Shown: piece by piece, positions 27,052-36,277 of the stretch
Numbering within the stretch: position 1 is the first letter of the stretch
How the letters are laid out: every line of letters starts with the position of its first letter
Assembly (NCBI GenBank): GCA_963794265.1
Contig: CAWCDJ010000001.1
Coordinates: 930,001 to 994,000 of the forward strand
Direction: 5' to 3'
DNA: 64,000 bases
From: CAWCDJ01 sp963794265
Lineage (GTDB): Bacteria; Acidobacteriota; Terriglobia; Bryobacterales; Bryobacteraceae
Made by a program: the position numbers and the translations under genes
The notes under the pieces: model-generated
Seen by the model: the letters and a program-made list of their open reading frames with translations, nothing else
Told to the model about the DNA's origin: nothing
The model's database searches: none

Positions 27052-28749
27052 TTAGCGTACAGCCAACTTCCTTTCGGCACTCAAAGGTAAAATTGCGGAA
27101 AAAACACTGCCGCTTCCGGGTGTGCTCCGCACCTCGACGCTGCCGCCCTGCGCCTCCACGATGTGCCGCGTCAATGCCAGGCCCAGGCCGGTTCCCTGTT
27201 CGGCTTTCCGGCTGTTGGGCAATTGCTGGAATTCGCGAAACAGTAAGGGCATCTCTTCCGGGGAAATCCCAATTCCCGTGTCTTCCACCTCCAGCCGCAA
27301 GTAACCTTCACCGGCCGGGTGCGCGCGCAGGCTCACTCGCCCCCCGGGCAGTGTAAATTTCACGGCGTTCGAGAGATAGTTATAGAGCACCTGTTTGAAA
27401 CGCCCGCGGTCCATGACGCCCTCCAGGCCGGCGGGCACGTCGGTCGAAATCTCGATATTCTTTTTTTCCGCCAGCGGGCGGAGCACGTCGCGGACCTCGT
27501 GGATCAAAGCGTCGATCTGGCAGGGTTCCGGATGGAACTCCATTTTTCCGGCCTCGACCTTCGAAAGATCGAGAATGTCGTTGATGAGCTGCAGCAGATG
27601 GCGGGCGCTGGTGAGGATGTCGCCCAAAATTTCGTTCTGGTCCTGAGTGGTCTTTCCCAACTTGCCGTCGAACATCATTTCGGAAAACCCGATGATGCCG
27701 TTCAGCGGCGTCCGGAGTTCGTGCGAGACCGCGGCCAGAAAGCGGCTCTTGGCTTCGGTGGCCGAATGCGCCCTTTCGAGGGCGCGCGCCAGTTGTTCGT
27801 TTTTGGTGCTCAGCTCCAACGCATACTGGGCCACCTTGCGCGCGGCGACCGCCGCCAGGTTGCGCTCCGTCACATCGAGCAGGGACCGGCACACGCCGGC
27901 GACCGAGCCATCCCCGCGGCGGATGAGGCTCTCCCGAACCTCCACCGTGATGCGCAAGCCGTGCTCCAGCAGGTAGTCGCATTCAAACGGCCCCGTTTCG
28001 CACGCCGAAGCCATGCGGGCGAGCATGGCCGTACGAAAGTCCTCCTGCTGGTCGGGCGCCACGAAGTGCCAGGCTTTGCACCCGAGGATGCGGTCCGGCG
28101 TGGTCCTGAGGAGCCGGCACACTTCCTGGTTGAAGCGCCGGACCACGCCTTCGCCGTCGGTTTCCTCATAGGGGATCGGAGCGCGGTCGAACAGATCGCG
28201 ATAGCGGCTTTCACTTTCCCGCAGCTCCCGCTCGCGTCCGTGCATGAGAAAAGCCGCGTCTTCCAACTGCCTGGCCAGGTGGGCGATCTCGTCGGTGCCG
28301 GTCGGAAACGCGCCGAGGGGGAGCCCATGGGCAAGCCGGCGGGCGTTCTCCTGCACCGCGCCCAGCCGCCGGGCCAGCTTATCGGCCACCAGAAGGTGCA
28401 GGAACAGGGCTCCGAGCGGCCCGAATATCCCGCATCCCAACAGAATCCCCGTGAGCTTGCGGCGGGCGGCATCGCGGCGTTCGCGCAGGACAGAGAGGCG
28501 CAACTCCGCCGCCCGGTCGAACGGAACACCCGCGGCCCGGTTTTGATACTCCCGCTCGATGGCTTGCCCGTCCAGAACCGATTCCATTCCCAACGAGCGG
28601 ATCGCAAATAGCGCGAAAAACAACGCCAGCAGGGGCGCCGAAAGCACCGATACGCCCTTCACGCGAAGCGATAAGCCGGAAGAACCTGCGAAGCCATTTG
28701 CATGCGAAGGGTAGGAATCCGGGGTCATAGCTTGCGAGCCGAATCCCAT
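27052..28749 (-). CDS. Membrane sensor histidine kinase with HAMP-like and PAS domains
   Basis: A 565-residue kinase with two membrane helices (about 34-54 and 100-121) that bracket a short extracytoplasmic loop of about 45 residues. A HAMP-like linker (about 122-180), one PAS domain (about 185-300) and a coiled segment follow. HisKA carries the acceptor His343 in AVSHELRTPLNG; the ATPase has N-box NYLSNAVKFT and G-boxes DTGIGI and EQGTGLGLALTRHI. There is no receiver of its own; the cognate partner is almost certainly the next gene, 11 bases downstream. ATG at 28749 was used; ATG at 28728 is an equally good alternative. No strong ribosome site is seen. Confidence 0.9.
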   Translation of the reverse strand: MGFGSQAMTPDSYPSHANGFAGSSGLSLRVKGVSVLSAPLLALFFALFAIRSLGMESVLDGQAIEREYQNRAAGVPFDRAAELRLSVLRERRDAARRKLTGILLGCGIFGPLGALFLHLLVADKLARRLGAVQENARRLAHGLPLGAFPTGTDEIAHLARQLEDAAFLMHGRERELRESESRYRDLFDRAPIPYEETDGEGVVRRFNQEVCRLLRTTPDRILGCKAWHFVAPDQQEDFRTAMLARMASACETGPFECDYLLEHGLRITVEVRESLIRRGDGSVAGVCRSLLDVTERNLAAVAARKVAQYALELSTKNEQLARALERAHSATEAKSRFLAAVSHELRTPLNGIIGFSEMMFDGKLGKTTQDQNEILGDILTSARHLLQLINDILDLSKVEAGKMEFHPEPCQIDALIHEVRDVLRPLAEKKNIEISTDVPAGLEGVMDRGRFKQVLYNYLSNAVKFTLPGGRVSLRAHPAGEGYLRLEVEDTGIGISPEEMPLLFREFQQLPNSRKAEQGTGLGLALTRHIVEAQGGSVEVRSTPGSGSVFSAILPLSAERKLAVR

Positions 28750-29064
28750 TTTACGACCGGCCGGAGTGATTTCCGGCTAAACATAGTCTGGTACTATCCG
28801 GAGATAACATCGAGGTACCGGACGTACCGGATGGCCGGAACCGCCAATTAGAACGACTTATAACTGCGGCAGATACTGTGGATTGCTAATTGAACCCCGA
28901 GAGCATTACACGAATTATCTGACGTCAGGGTTGTGCCGGCTGCGCTTCCGAATCCGAAGCGGACCCGTCGTTTTGCCCGAGGCGTATCCTATACGCCGGG
29001 ATTCGACGCTCAGGGTGGAACTACGGCCTGTCCACCACTTTCCGGTGTGCTATCACTAGACTGA
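28750..29064. other. 315-base intergenic region between divergent signalling genes
   Basis: It separates the minus-strand kinase operon from the plus-strand Ser/Thr kinase gene and must carry both promoters. I see no coding frame, no clear sigma-70 pair and no repeat shared with the rest of the window. A local palindromic motif (GTACCGGACGTACCGG at about 28813-28828) could be an operator, but nothing else supports this. Confidence 0.5.
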
Positions 29065-30900
29065 ATGGATCGTATCGGGCGATATAAGATTGTCAGGGAG
29101 CTCGGGCGGGGAGCGATGGGCATAGTTTACCACGCCATCGACCCGAACATCGGCCGTCCGGTAGCGATCAAGACCATCGCCCTCGGCACGGCGCGCAAGC
29201 CCGACGAGCAGGAGCGCATGCGCGAGCGCCTCTTCCGGGAAGCCCGCTCGGCCGGCATCCTGTCGCATCCGGGAATCGTCACCATCTACGACGTGGAACA
29301 GCACGGCGACGTTGCCTACATCGCCATGGAGTACGTGGATGGTCCGACGCTCGACCAGATGCTCTCGGAGGCGCGCCCGCTTACCCCCGAGCAGATTTTC
29401 AGCATTCTGGGCCAGACCGCCGTAGCCCTCGACTATGCCCACCAGAAGGGCATCGTGCACCGCGACATTAAGCCGGCCAACATCATGATCGCAGCCGACG
29501 GCACGGCCAAGATCACCGATTTCGGAATTGCCAAAATCACGGCTTCCGAGCAGCTCACGATGACCGGCTCGATCGTCGGCACGCCCCACTACATGTCTCC
29601 GGAACAAGTGCAGGGTCAAACCGTGGACGGGCGCTCCGACCAGTTCTCGCTGGCCGTGATTGCGTTCGAGATGCTGACGGGCGAGAAGCCCTACACCGGC
29701 GAGCACCTCACCACGGTAGTCTACAAAATCGTGGCGGAAGAGCCGGCCGCGCCGCATCGCATCAACCCCAGCCTGACCCGGGAGATCGAGAGCGCCATCC
29801 AGAAAGGGCTATCGAAGAAGCCGGAGGACCGCTTCCGGAATTGCCAGGAGTTTGTTTCGGCGCTCGAGAAGGCCTGCTCCGCGAGTAAGGGATGGAGGCC
29901 GATGCCTCGCGGCGGCGTCCTCAATGAGCCGACGGTGGCCGAGGGTAGCAGGCCCGTCATCGTGTTGCCGCCAGCCCGCAAGCCGCTGCGGTCGTCGCGT
30001 CCGGGCGAAACCACCATCACCGAGGCCCGCGCCGCGCGAAAAGGCGGCTTCCTGACGTTTCTGCTGGCCATGCTGGTAGCCGCCGGCCTGCTGGCACTGG
30101 TCGGCTCGCAGGCGCTCCCGTGGCTGTCGAAGAAGCCGCAGCCGCAGGAGACCGCCCGGCAGCAGCCCAAGGCGGATACGCAGCCGGTCAGCCAAGCTCC
30201 TCCATCCCCCGCCCCTTCGGCCGCCGAGGAACAAAAGCCGAGCCCCATGACACCGGCGGAGCCGGCGAAAACCGAACCCGTGCCGGAACAAGCCAAGGTG
30301 GAACCAGCCAAGGTGGACGAGTCCAAGGCGGAAGAGTCCGCACCGGCACAGTCCAAGCCGGCGGCCACTCAGCCGGCGTTGCCGCAACCGGAAGCAGCCA
30401 AGCCCGCGCCGGTCCGTCCCGCCCCCAGGCAGGAAATTCCGGAACTGCCGGCTCGAACCCGGCAGGCGCCTCCCCAACCCCAACTGGAACCGGTGAACAT
30501 CATCAGCAGCCCGGGAGGCGCCACCGCCACGCTCGATGGCCGCGCCGAGATGTCCTGCACCACGCCGTGTACCTTGAACGCTCTTCCCGGCCGGCACACG
30601 GTGGCGGTGACCCTGCCCGGATATGGCATCGAGCACCGCGAAGTTTATGTGGGAAGCTATCCCATGGAGATGCAGGCAGTGGTGCTGCACGCGACCGGCG
30701 GCACCCTGATGCTGACCAGCGAGCCGCAGGGCGCCCGCGTGCTGGTGGACGGCAAGCCGACCGGACAGGTCACGCCCGCCGAGGTGACGCTGCGGCCCGG
30801 ATCCTACCTCATCACTATCGAGAAGGACGGAAGACAGGTAACCCAGACGGTGGAGGTCCGGACGGGCATAAGCTACCTGAAGCTTCTGCTGGGGCGTTGA
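29065..30900 (+). CDS. Membrane Ser/Thr protein kinase with two PEGA domains
   Basis: A 611-residue eukaryotic-type kinase. The kinase domain (7-270) is complete: glycine loop GRGAMGIVY, Lys36 in VAIKTI, catalytic Asp134 in HRDIKPANIM, Asp152 in DFGIAK, and GTPHYMSPEQ. A juxtamembrane linker, one membrane helix (about 330-350) and a Pro/Lys/Glu/Ala-rich spacer (about 355-470) follow. Two PEGA-type beta domains end the protein: INIISSPGGATATLDG-type (here VNIISSPGGATATLDG) at about 475 and MLTSEPQGARVLVDGKPTG at about 550. These should lie outside the membrane and could bind peptidoglycan or protein. The last 86 bases overlap the convergent radical SAM gene. Confidence 0.93.
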   Translation: MDRIGRYKIVRELGRGAMGIVYHAIDPNIGRPVAIKTIALGTARKPDEQERMRERLFREARSAGILSHPGIVTIYDVEQHGDVAYIAMEYVDGPTLDQMLSEARPLTPEQIFSILGQTAVALDYAHQKGIVHRDIKPANIMIAADGTAKITDFGIAKITASEQLTMTGSIVGTPHYMSPEQVQGQTVDGRSDQFSLAVIAFEMLTGEKPYTGEHLTTVVYKIVAEEPAAPHRINPSLTREIESAIQKGLSKKPEDRFRNCQEFVSALEKACSASKGWRPMPRGGVLNEPTVAEGSRPVIVLPPARKPLRSSRPGETTITEARAARKGGFLTFLLAMLVAAGLLALVGSQALPWLSKKPQPQETARQQPKADTQPVSQAPPSPAPSAAEEQKPSPMTPAEPAKTEPVPEQAKVEPAKVDESKAEESAPAQSKPAATQPALPQPEAAKPAPVRPAPRQEIPELPARTRQAPPQPQLEPVNIISSPGGATATLDGRAEMSCTTPCTLNALPGRHTVAVTLPGYGIEHREVYVGSYPMEMQAVVLHATGGTLMLTSEPQGARVLVDGKPTGQVTPAEVTLRPGSYLITIEKDGRQVTQTVEVRTGISYLKLLLGR

Positions 30901-32548
30901 TCGCCGGCCCATCCCAATTCCGCCGCTGTACGATGGTTTGCGGCTCGTAGGTTTCGCCGGCGGCCAGACGCCGCTCTTCCCGCCGGGCGGCCCACAGCAG
31001 CACCGGGCCCAACGCGCGAGTGACCACGCGCCCCATCATTCCGAATTCCCGCCCGATATCCTTTCGCAGCCCGCGGATCTTTCCGGCCACCGCTTCATTG
31101 GTGCGGCTCAGGTGCTTTTCCATGGCCCACAGCGCGGCGGCGTACCCGTCTTTGAGCGAACGCGCCTCACGGGCGAAGCGCGCCCGTACACGCGGGTCAG
31201 GGTCGTTTCTGTAGCGGCGCCAGCCGTTGAACGTTGTGCGGCAAATGCGGTAAATACTGGGCCCGTTGCGCTCGAAATCGCGCCGGAAGGCCCAATCGAG
31301 GAAGCGCTTGGAATCTTCGCGCGAAATTGCGGCGTGCTCGAAATTGAACTGGTTCTGCCCGTGGATGTCGGCCAGGTCTACGTCTTCGAGCATGCGTCCC
31401 TCTTCCGTCATCTGGCGGAACAGAGGCGTTCCCGGGACCGGGGTATACAGCATGAACTGGTGGAAATCCGTGTCATGGGCCACGGCGTGCTCAATCTCTT
31501 CGTGGATGTTTTCGGGCGTGTGGTGTTCCAGGCCCACGATGGTCGAGCCCAGCAGTTTGATGCCGTGTTTGCGCAGTTCGGCCGTCAGCGACAGCGTGTC
31601 CGACCCCTCCAGCTTCTTGTAGCTCGAGCGCGGCGATTCCAGGCCCATCCAGATCCACGAAACACCCAGCTCCACCAGTTCCCGCATGGTGTACTGCCGG
31701 ATGGCATTGGCCGAGGAGAACACGTAGAGCGACCACGGCTTATTGTGCCGCTTCATGCGGTCGAGCAACTCCATGGCGCGCCGCTTATGCAGCAGGAAAT
31801 TCTCATCCATCATGAAGAACGACTTCACATCCAGCCGGTGCTCCATCCGGGACATGACGTCGAAGAGTTCTTCTCCAGTGTCGTAAAAATTCAGGTACTT
31901 TCCCTTGCCGCCGAAAAATGCCGAGGTGGTGCAGAAGTTGCAGCCCATGGGGCACCCGACCGAGGGAATGATGGTGGCGGCGGTTGTTCCCTTTTCCTGC
32001 GGCAGTTTGACTCCCAGGGTTCGGGCGCCGAACCCGGAGACGATCTCGGGGTGGCGGACCGGCGCGGTGTCATCCTCACCCAGGAACCGGCGCATCCAAC
32101 TGATGCCGTCGCCGCGCACGATGTGGTCGGCGTCGACCATGTCTTCGATTTCCGGGATGGCCGCGACGTGCCCTCCGATCACGATGGTGGAGTCAGGCGA
32201 AATCCGGCGGACAATGCGGCACATTTCCCGAACTTTCCCGACATTCACGATGATCGAAGAGATGCCGACGATATCGTAGTGGTGCGCCTCAAGTTCCGCC
32301 TCGAACGTCTCGCGCGTCGGGAAATCCAGTACGGTGGTCGGGGCCGAGATGTTCTCCTGAATCATGAGGATCCCCCAGGAGCGGTGGAACATGCGCAGGG
32401 AGAAAGGCCCCTGTTCGCGGGTCACCTGGTTGTGGTACAGCTCCATGGGGTTGATCTTGCGGCTGCCGAAGGAATCGTCCTGAGCGTAGGGACCGAATAC
32501 CGAACTGAGCAGAATCCGGGCGTGGATACCTTTGGAATGGGGTTGCAT
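30815..32548 (-). CDS. B12-binding-type radical SAM enzyme
   Basis: A 577-residue protein with an N-terminal cobalamin-binding-like domain (about 10-175, HYDIVGISSIIVNVGKVREM and TIVIGGHVAAIPEIEDM) and a radical SAM domain starting with SVGCPMGCNFCTTSAFFGGKG, the Cys-x3-Cys-x2-Cys that holds the 4Fe-4S cluster. The Asp-x-His-x-x-Gly motif of true cobalamin binders is not evident in the first domain. Further SAM-domain blocks are FFMMDENFLLHKRRAMELLD and GVSWIWMGLESP. The C-terminal 100 residues are helical and basic. The last 28 codons lie opposite the kinase's second PEGA domain. Substrate unknown. Confidence 0.88.
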   Translation of the reverse strand: MQPHSKGIHARILLSSVFGPYAQDDSFGSRKINPMELYHNQVTREQGPFSLRMFHRSWGILMIQENISAPTTVLDFPTRETFEAELEAHHYDIVGISSIIVNVGKVREMCRIVRRISPDSTIVIGGHVAAIPEIEDMVDADHIVRGDGISWMRRFLGEDDTAPVRHPEIVSGFGARTLGVKLPQEKGTTAATIIPSVGCPMGCNFCTTSAFFGGKGKYLNFYDTGEELFDVMSRMEHRLDVKSFFMMDENFLLHKRRAMELLDRMKRHNKPWSLYVFSSANAIRQYTMRELVELGVSWIWMGLESPRSSYKKLEGSDTLSLTAELRKHGIKLLGSTIVGLEHHTPENIHEEIEHAVAHDTDFHQFMLYTPVPGTPLFRQMTEEGRMLEDVDLADIHGQNQFNFEHAAISREDSKRFLDWAFRRDFERNGPSIYRICRTTFNGWRRYRNDPDPRVRARFAREARSLKDGYAAALWAMEKHLSRTNEAVAGKIRGLRKDIGREFGMMGRVVTRALGPVLLWAARREERRLAAGETYEPQTIVQRRNWDGPAINAPAEASGSLCPSGPPPSGLPVFRPSR

Positions 32549-32642
32549 TTTCAGTAGTTTAGGTGCCTAATAGCCTAATATAGCATCGGTCGTAACCGGG
32601 CAATCGTCATACTTTTGTCGCGGGAAACGCTATCATCGGTGA

Positions 32643-33524
32643 ATGCGAACACTGGGACTTACCCTACTCCTCGGTGGGCTTGCGGCTGCCCAGCCGCTGC
32701 CGGAGGCCATTCATGCCCGGATCCGGGATTTTCCAGGCACGGTCTCACTGTACGCCGAGAACCTGGATACCCACAGAGTGGTGGAGATCCGCGGCACCGA
32801 TCCGGTGCGCACCGCAAGCACCATCAAGCTGCCGATTCTTTGCGCCGTCTTCGACCTGGTGGCACAGGGTAAAGCCAAGTGGACCGATCCCCTCACGATT
32901 ACCGCGGCCGAGAAGGTTTCCGGTTCTGGCGTGATCGCTGCGGAGTTGTCCGACGGCGTTCAACTTCCGCTGCGCGATGTGACGCACCTCATGATGGTGC
33001 TCAGCGATAATACCGCGACGAATATGGTGCTGGAGCGCTTTACGGCAGATGCCGTCAATGCTTATCTCGACCGGATCGGCATTCGGACGACGCGGTCGCT
33101 GCGCAAGATCATGGGGGGAGACGGACCCGCCGGGGGCGTGTCGGCGGCCGGCAGGCTTCCGGAAAACCGGAAGTACGGGCTGGGTGTTTCGACGCCGCGC
33201 GACATGGTGACCATCCTGGAGCGGCTGGAGAAGGGTGAAATCGTCAGCCCGGAGGCGTCGCGGGAGATCCTGAACGTGATGAAGCGCTGCCAGGACGGCA
33301 CCGGAATCCGCCGGAAGATGGGGGATCTCACGGTCGCCAACAAAACGGGGGCGCTCGACGCGCTGCGGTCGGACCTTGGAATCGTCTACTCGAAAGGGGG
33401 GCGGATCGCTATGGCCATCACGGTCGACGGCATGCCCAAGCCGGATTGGAGCCCCGACAACCCGGGTTCGCTGCTGATTGCCGACCTGGCCAGGATGCTG
33501 GTCGATGGACTGCGGCAGCAGTGA
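32643..33524 (+). CDS. Class A beta-lactamase-like serine hydrolase
   Basis: A 293-residue secreted protein (signal peptide 1-16) of the beta-lactamase class A fold. Three of the four motifs are seen: the Ser-x-x-Lys as STIK (about residue 59), the SDN loop as SDNTATN, and KTG as VANKTGALD. The fourth, Glu-x-x-x-Asn of the omega loop, is not present at the usual 36-residue distance after SDN; this region reads RKIMGGDGPAGGVSAAG and is longer. The protein may be a weak lactamase, one with a different deacylation residue, or a peptidoglycan-related hydrolase. It has its own gap on both sides. Confidence 0.85.
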   Translation: MRTLGLTLLLGGLAAAQPLPEAIHARIRDFPGTVSLYAENLDTHRVVEIRGTDPVRTASTIKLPILCAVFDLVAQGKAKWTDPLTITAAEKVSGSGVIAAELSDGVQLPLRDVTHLMMVLSDNTATNMVLERFTADAVNAYLDRIGIRTTRSLRKIMGGDGPAGGVSAAGRLPENRKYGLGVSTPRDMVTILERLEKGEIVSPEASREILNVMKRCQDGTGIRRKMGDLTVANKTGALDALRSDLGIVYSKGGRIAMAITVDGMPKPDWSPDNPGSLLIADLARMLVDGLRQQ

Positions 33525-33615
33525 ACTGCCAGGCTTTGTTCCGGAACGGACTCTTCGCGGAGGGTGCATTTAAGCGCGGTCAGCCCCTCCGGGCGACGCC
33601 GTGACGCCGCTTTCA

Positions 33616-33645
33616 TTGAATTCCGACGCGTATATCTCTTATAAT
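33616..33645 (+). promoter_or_regulatory. Sigma-70 promoter for the membrane pyrophosphatase gene
   Basis: TTGAAT at 33616-33621 and a perfect TATAAT at 33640-33645 with an 18-base spacer. Transcription should begin near 33652, giving an 85-base leader that ends in AGGAGG at 33721-33726, ten bases before the ATG. This is the best match to a housekeeping promoter in the window. Confidence 0.72.
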
Positions 33646-33736
33646 GTGTGGTCAGAAGCACTCCGGGTAAAACTTATCTGACGCCGTGGTCTGCCCGGGG
33701 CATGGCCATGGCAATCCTTTAGGAGGATCTCAGACG

Positions 33737-36229
33737 ATGCTTTCTATTTCGGACACAGTCCGTGTCAGGCGGCAAGCCGGACCTTTCGGGGCCGCCGCAA
33801 ACGCGCGTATCGCTATCATAGTGCGCGTTCTCATCGCCCTTGCCGCTTTGGTGCTGGGCGCACCGCTCATGGCGCAGGAACAGGGAGCGGGAGAGGCCGA
33901 TCTCAGGCTTCCCGACCTCCATTCCGCGACGTTTCTGGGAGGCATCAACGGACATTCGCTGTTGCTCGGCGGCCTGCTGGTCAGCGCCTTGGGAATGGTG
34001 TTTGGTCTGATCATCTTCGTGCGCCTGCGGAACATGCCGGTGCATTCCGCAATGCGCGAAGTATCCGAGCTGATCTACGAAACCTGCAAGACCTACCTCG
34101 CCACGCAGGGCAAGTTTCTCATGCTCCTCGAGGCGTTTATCGCGGTTATTATCGTTTTCTATTTTGGATTTCTGCGAGGTTTCGTAGCGTACAAGGTACT
34201 GATCATCCTGGCCTTCAGCGTGATCGGAATCGGCGGCAGCTTCAGCGTCGCAGCCTTCGGGATGCGCGTGAACACCTTTGCCAACTCCCGCACCGCCTTC
34301 GCGGCACTCAAGGGTAAGCCGTATGCTTGCTATGACATCCCGCTTCAGGCCGGGATGAGCATCGGGATGCTGTTGGTCTCGGTGGAACTCTTCATCATGC
34401 TCTGCATCCTGTTGTTCGTACCGGGCGAACTGGCCGGCGCCTGCTTCATCGGCTTCGCGATCGGCGAGTCTCTTGGCGCCGCTGCGCTGCGCGTGGCCGG
34501 CGGCATCTTCACCAAGATCGCCGATATCGGCTCGGACCTCATGAAGATCGTCTTCAAGATCAAGGAAGACGACGCGCGGAATCCGGGCGTGATTGCGGAC
34601 TGCACGGGCGACAACGCGGGCGATTCGGTGGGACCCTCGGCCGACGGCTTCGAAACCTACGGCGTCACCGGCGTGGCGCTGATCGCGTTTATCTTGCTGG
34701 CCGTGGTGAGCCCCTTGGTGCAGGTCGAACTGCTGGTCTGGATCTTCGCCATGCGCGTGATGATGCTGATCTCCTCGGCGATCGGCTATTACATCAACGG
34801 CGCCATAGCCAAAGCCAGGTACGGCACCTCCGAAAAGATGAATTTCGAAGCGCCGCTGACCACGCTGGTGTGGCTGACTTCGATTCTCTCCATCGCTCTC
34901 ACCTACGTCGTCAGTTCCGTGATGATTCCGGACCTCGGCGGAGACCCGTCGCTGTGGTGGAAACTCGCTACCATCATCAGTTGCGGCACCCTTGCGGGCG
35001 CGCTGATTCCGGAGTTCGTCAAGGTCTTCACCTCCACGAAATCGCGCCACGTCAATGAAATCGTCACCAGTTCCCGGGAAGGCGGCGCGTCGCTCAACAT
35101 TCTCTCCGGCTTTGTCGCGGGCAATTTCAGCGCCTACTGGCTGGGCTTCACCATGTTGCTGCTGATGAGCGTGGGTTACGCCGTGAGCATTGACTTCCCG
35201 ACGACCCTGATGGTCGCTCCCGCAGTCTTCGCCTTCGGCCTGGTGGCTTTCGGCTTCCTCGGGATGGGGCCGGTCACGATCGCGGTCGACAGCTACGGCC
35301 CGGTGACCGACAATGCCCAGTCGATCTACGAGCTTTCCATGATCGAGACCCTTCCCAACGTGAGCGGCGAAATCCAGAGGGAGTTCGGTTTCACTCCGGA
35401 ATTCGAGAAAGCGAAGGACAACCTCGAAGAGAACGACGGCGCGGGCAACACCTTCAAGGCGACTTCCAAGCCGGTGCTGATCGGCACCGCCGTTGTTGGA
35501 GCCACCACCATGATTTTCTCCACCATCGTGGCCCTGACGAACAGGCTCACCACCAACGTGGAGAAACTCTCGCTCATGCACGCGCCCTTCCTGCTCGGCT
35601 TGATCGCGGGCGGCGCGGTGATCTACTGGTTCACCGGTGCGAGCGCGCAGGCCGTCACCACCGGCGCCTATCGGGCCGTCGAGTACATCAAGAAGAACAT
35701 CAAACTCGAAGGATCCGACAAGGCTTCCGTGACGGATTCGAAGAACGTCGTGGCCATCTGCACGCAGTACGCGCAGAAGGGCATGCTCAACATCTTCCTG
35801 GTGGTCTTTTTCTCCACCATGGCGTTCGCGTTCCTGGAGCCGTTCTTCTTCGTCGGCTATCTGATTTCGATCGCGCTGTTCGGCCTGTACCAAGCCATTT
35901 TCATGGCGAACGCCGGCGGCGCGTGGGATAACGCCAAGAAGGTGGTGGAGACCGAACTGCGCGCCAAGGGCACCGAACTGCATGCCGCCACGGTGGTGGG
36001 CGACACGGTGGGCGATCCGTTCAAAGACACGTGCTCGGTGGCTTTGAACCCGATCATCAAATTCACCACGCTGTTCGGCCTGCTGGCGGTTTCGCTGGCG
36101 GTGGAACTCAGCCGGAAACAGGGCAACGGCCTCACTACCACGCTGGCCGCCCTGTTCTTCCTGATTTCGGTGGTGTTTGTTTACCGCAGCTTCTACGGCA
36201 TGCGGATCGAATCCGAAGTCAAGAAGTAG
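33737..36229 (+). CDS. hppA: Membrane-bound ion-pumping pyrophosphatase, divergent
   Basis: An 830-residue integral membrane protein that couples pyrophosphate hydrolysis to H+ or Na+ pumping. The ATG at 33737 follows AGGAGG. It has about 16 membrane helices. Conserved blocks: EDDARNPGVIADCTGDNAGD (about 277-297), TVVGDTVGDPFKDT and ALNPIIKF near the end, and ANAGGAWDNAKK. The block GNTFKA has Lys574, the residue linked to K+-independent enzymes. Several usually fixed positions differ: DNAQSIYELS (Asp525) replaces DNAGGIAEM, and DIGSDLMKIVFKI replaces DVGADLVGKVE. The N-terminus has an extra hydrophobic, signal-like segment. Ion specificity cannot be read safely. A strong terminator follows. 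Confidence 0.93.
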   Translation: MLSISDTVRVRRQAGPFGAAANARIAIIVRVLIALAALVLGAPLMAQEQGAGEADLRLPDLHSATFLGGINGHSLLLGGLLVSALGMVFGLIIFVRLRNMPVHSAMREVSELIYETCKTYLATQGKFLMLLEAFIAVIIVFYFGFLRGFVAYKVLIILAFSVIGIGGSFSVAAFGMRVNTFANSRTAFAALKGKPYACYDIPLQAGMSIGMLLVSVELFIMLCILLFVPGELAGACFIGFAIGESLGAAALRVAGGIFTKIADIGSDLMKIVFKIKEDDARNPGVIADCTGDNAGDSVGPSADGFETYGVTGVALIAFILLAVVSPLVQVELLVWIFAMRVMMLISSAIGYYINGAIAKARYGTSEKMNFEAPLTTLVWLTSILSIALTYVVSSVMIPDLGGDPSLWWKLATIISCGTLAGALIPEFVKVFTSTKSRHVNEIVTSSREGGASLNILSGFVAGNFSAYWLGFTMLLLMSVGYAVSIDFPTTLMVAPAVFAFGLVAFGFLGMGPVTIAVDSYGPVTDNAQSIYELSMIETLPNVSGEIQREFGFTPEFEKAKDNLEENDGAGNTFKATSKPVLIGTAVVGATTMIFSTIVALTNRLTTNVEKLSLMHAPFLLGLIAGGAVIYWFTGASAQAVTTGAYRAVEYIKKNIKLEGSDKASVTDSKNVVAICTQYAQKGMLNIFLVVFFSTMAFAFLEPFFFVGYLISIALFGLYQAIFMANAGGAWDNAKKVVETELRAKGTELHAATVVGDTVGDPFKDTCSVALNPIIKFTTLFGLLAVSLAVELSRKQGNGLTTTLAALFFLISVVFVYRSFYGMRIESEVKK

Positions 36230-36236
36230 CTTCAGT

Positions 36237-36265
36237 GGCGCAGGCCTCCGGGCCTGCGCCTTTTT
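36237..36265 (+). terminator. Rho-independent terminator after hppA, REP-like hairpin
   Basis: A perfect ten-base stem (GGCGCAGGCC with GGCCTGCGCC), four-base loop TCCG, then five T at 36261-36265, eight bases after the hppA stop. The hairpin core AGGCCTCCGGGCCTGC differs by one base from that of the REP elements around the RAYT gene at 45310 and 45895, so the terminator may have been born from a REP insertion. Confidence 0.85.
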
Positions 36266-36277
36266 CAATACCCGGAA

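Noticed and set aside
33719..36268. An 849-codon minus-strand frame across the pyrophosphatase gene
   Set aside because: Antisense to a clear membrane pyrophosphatase with promoter, ribosome site and terminator; composition (His, Glu, Gln, Arg-rich) is that of a shadow frame.
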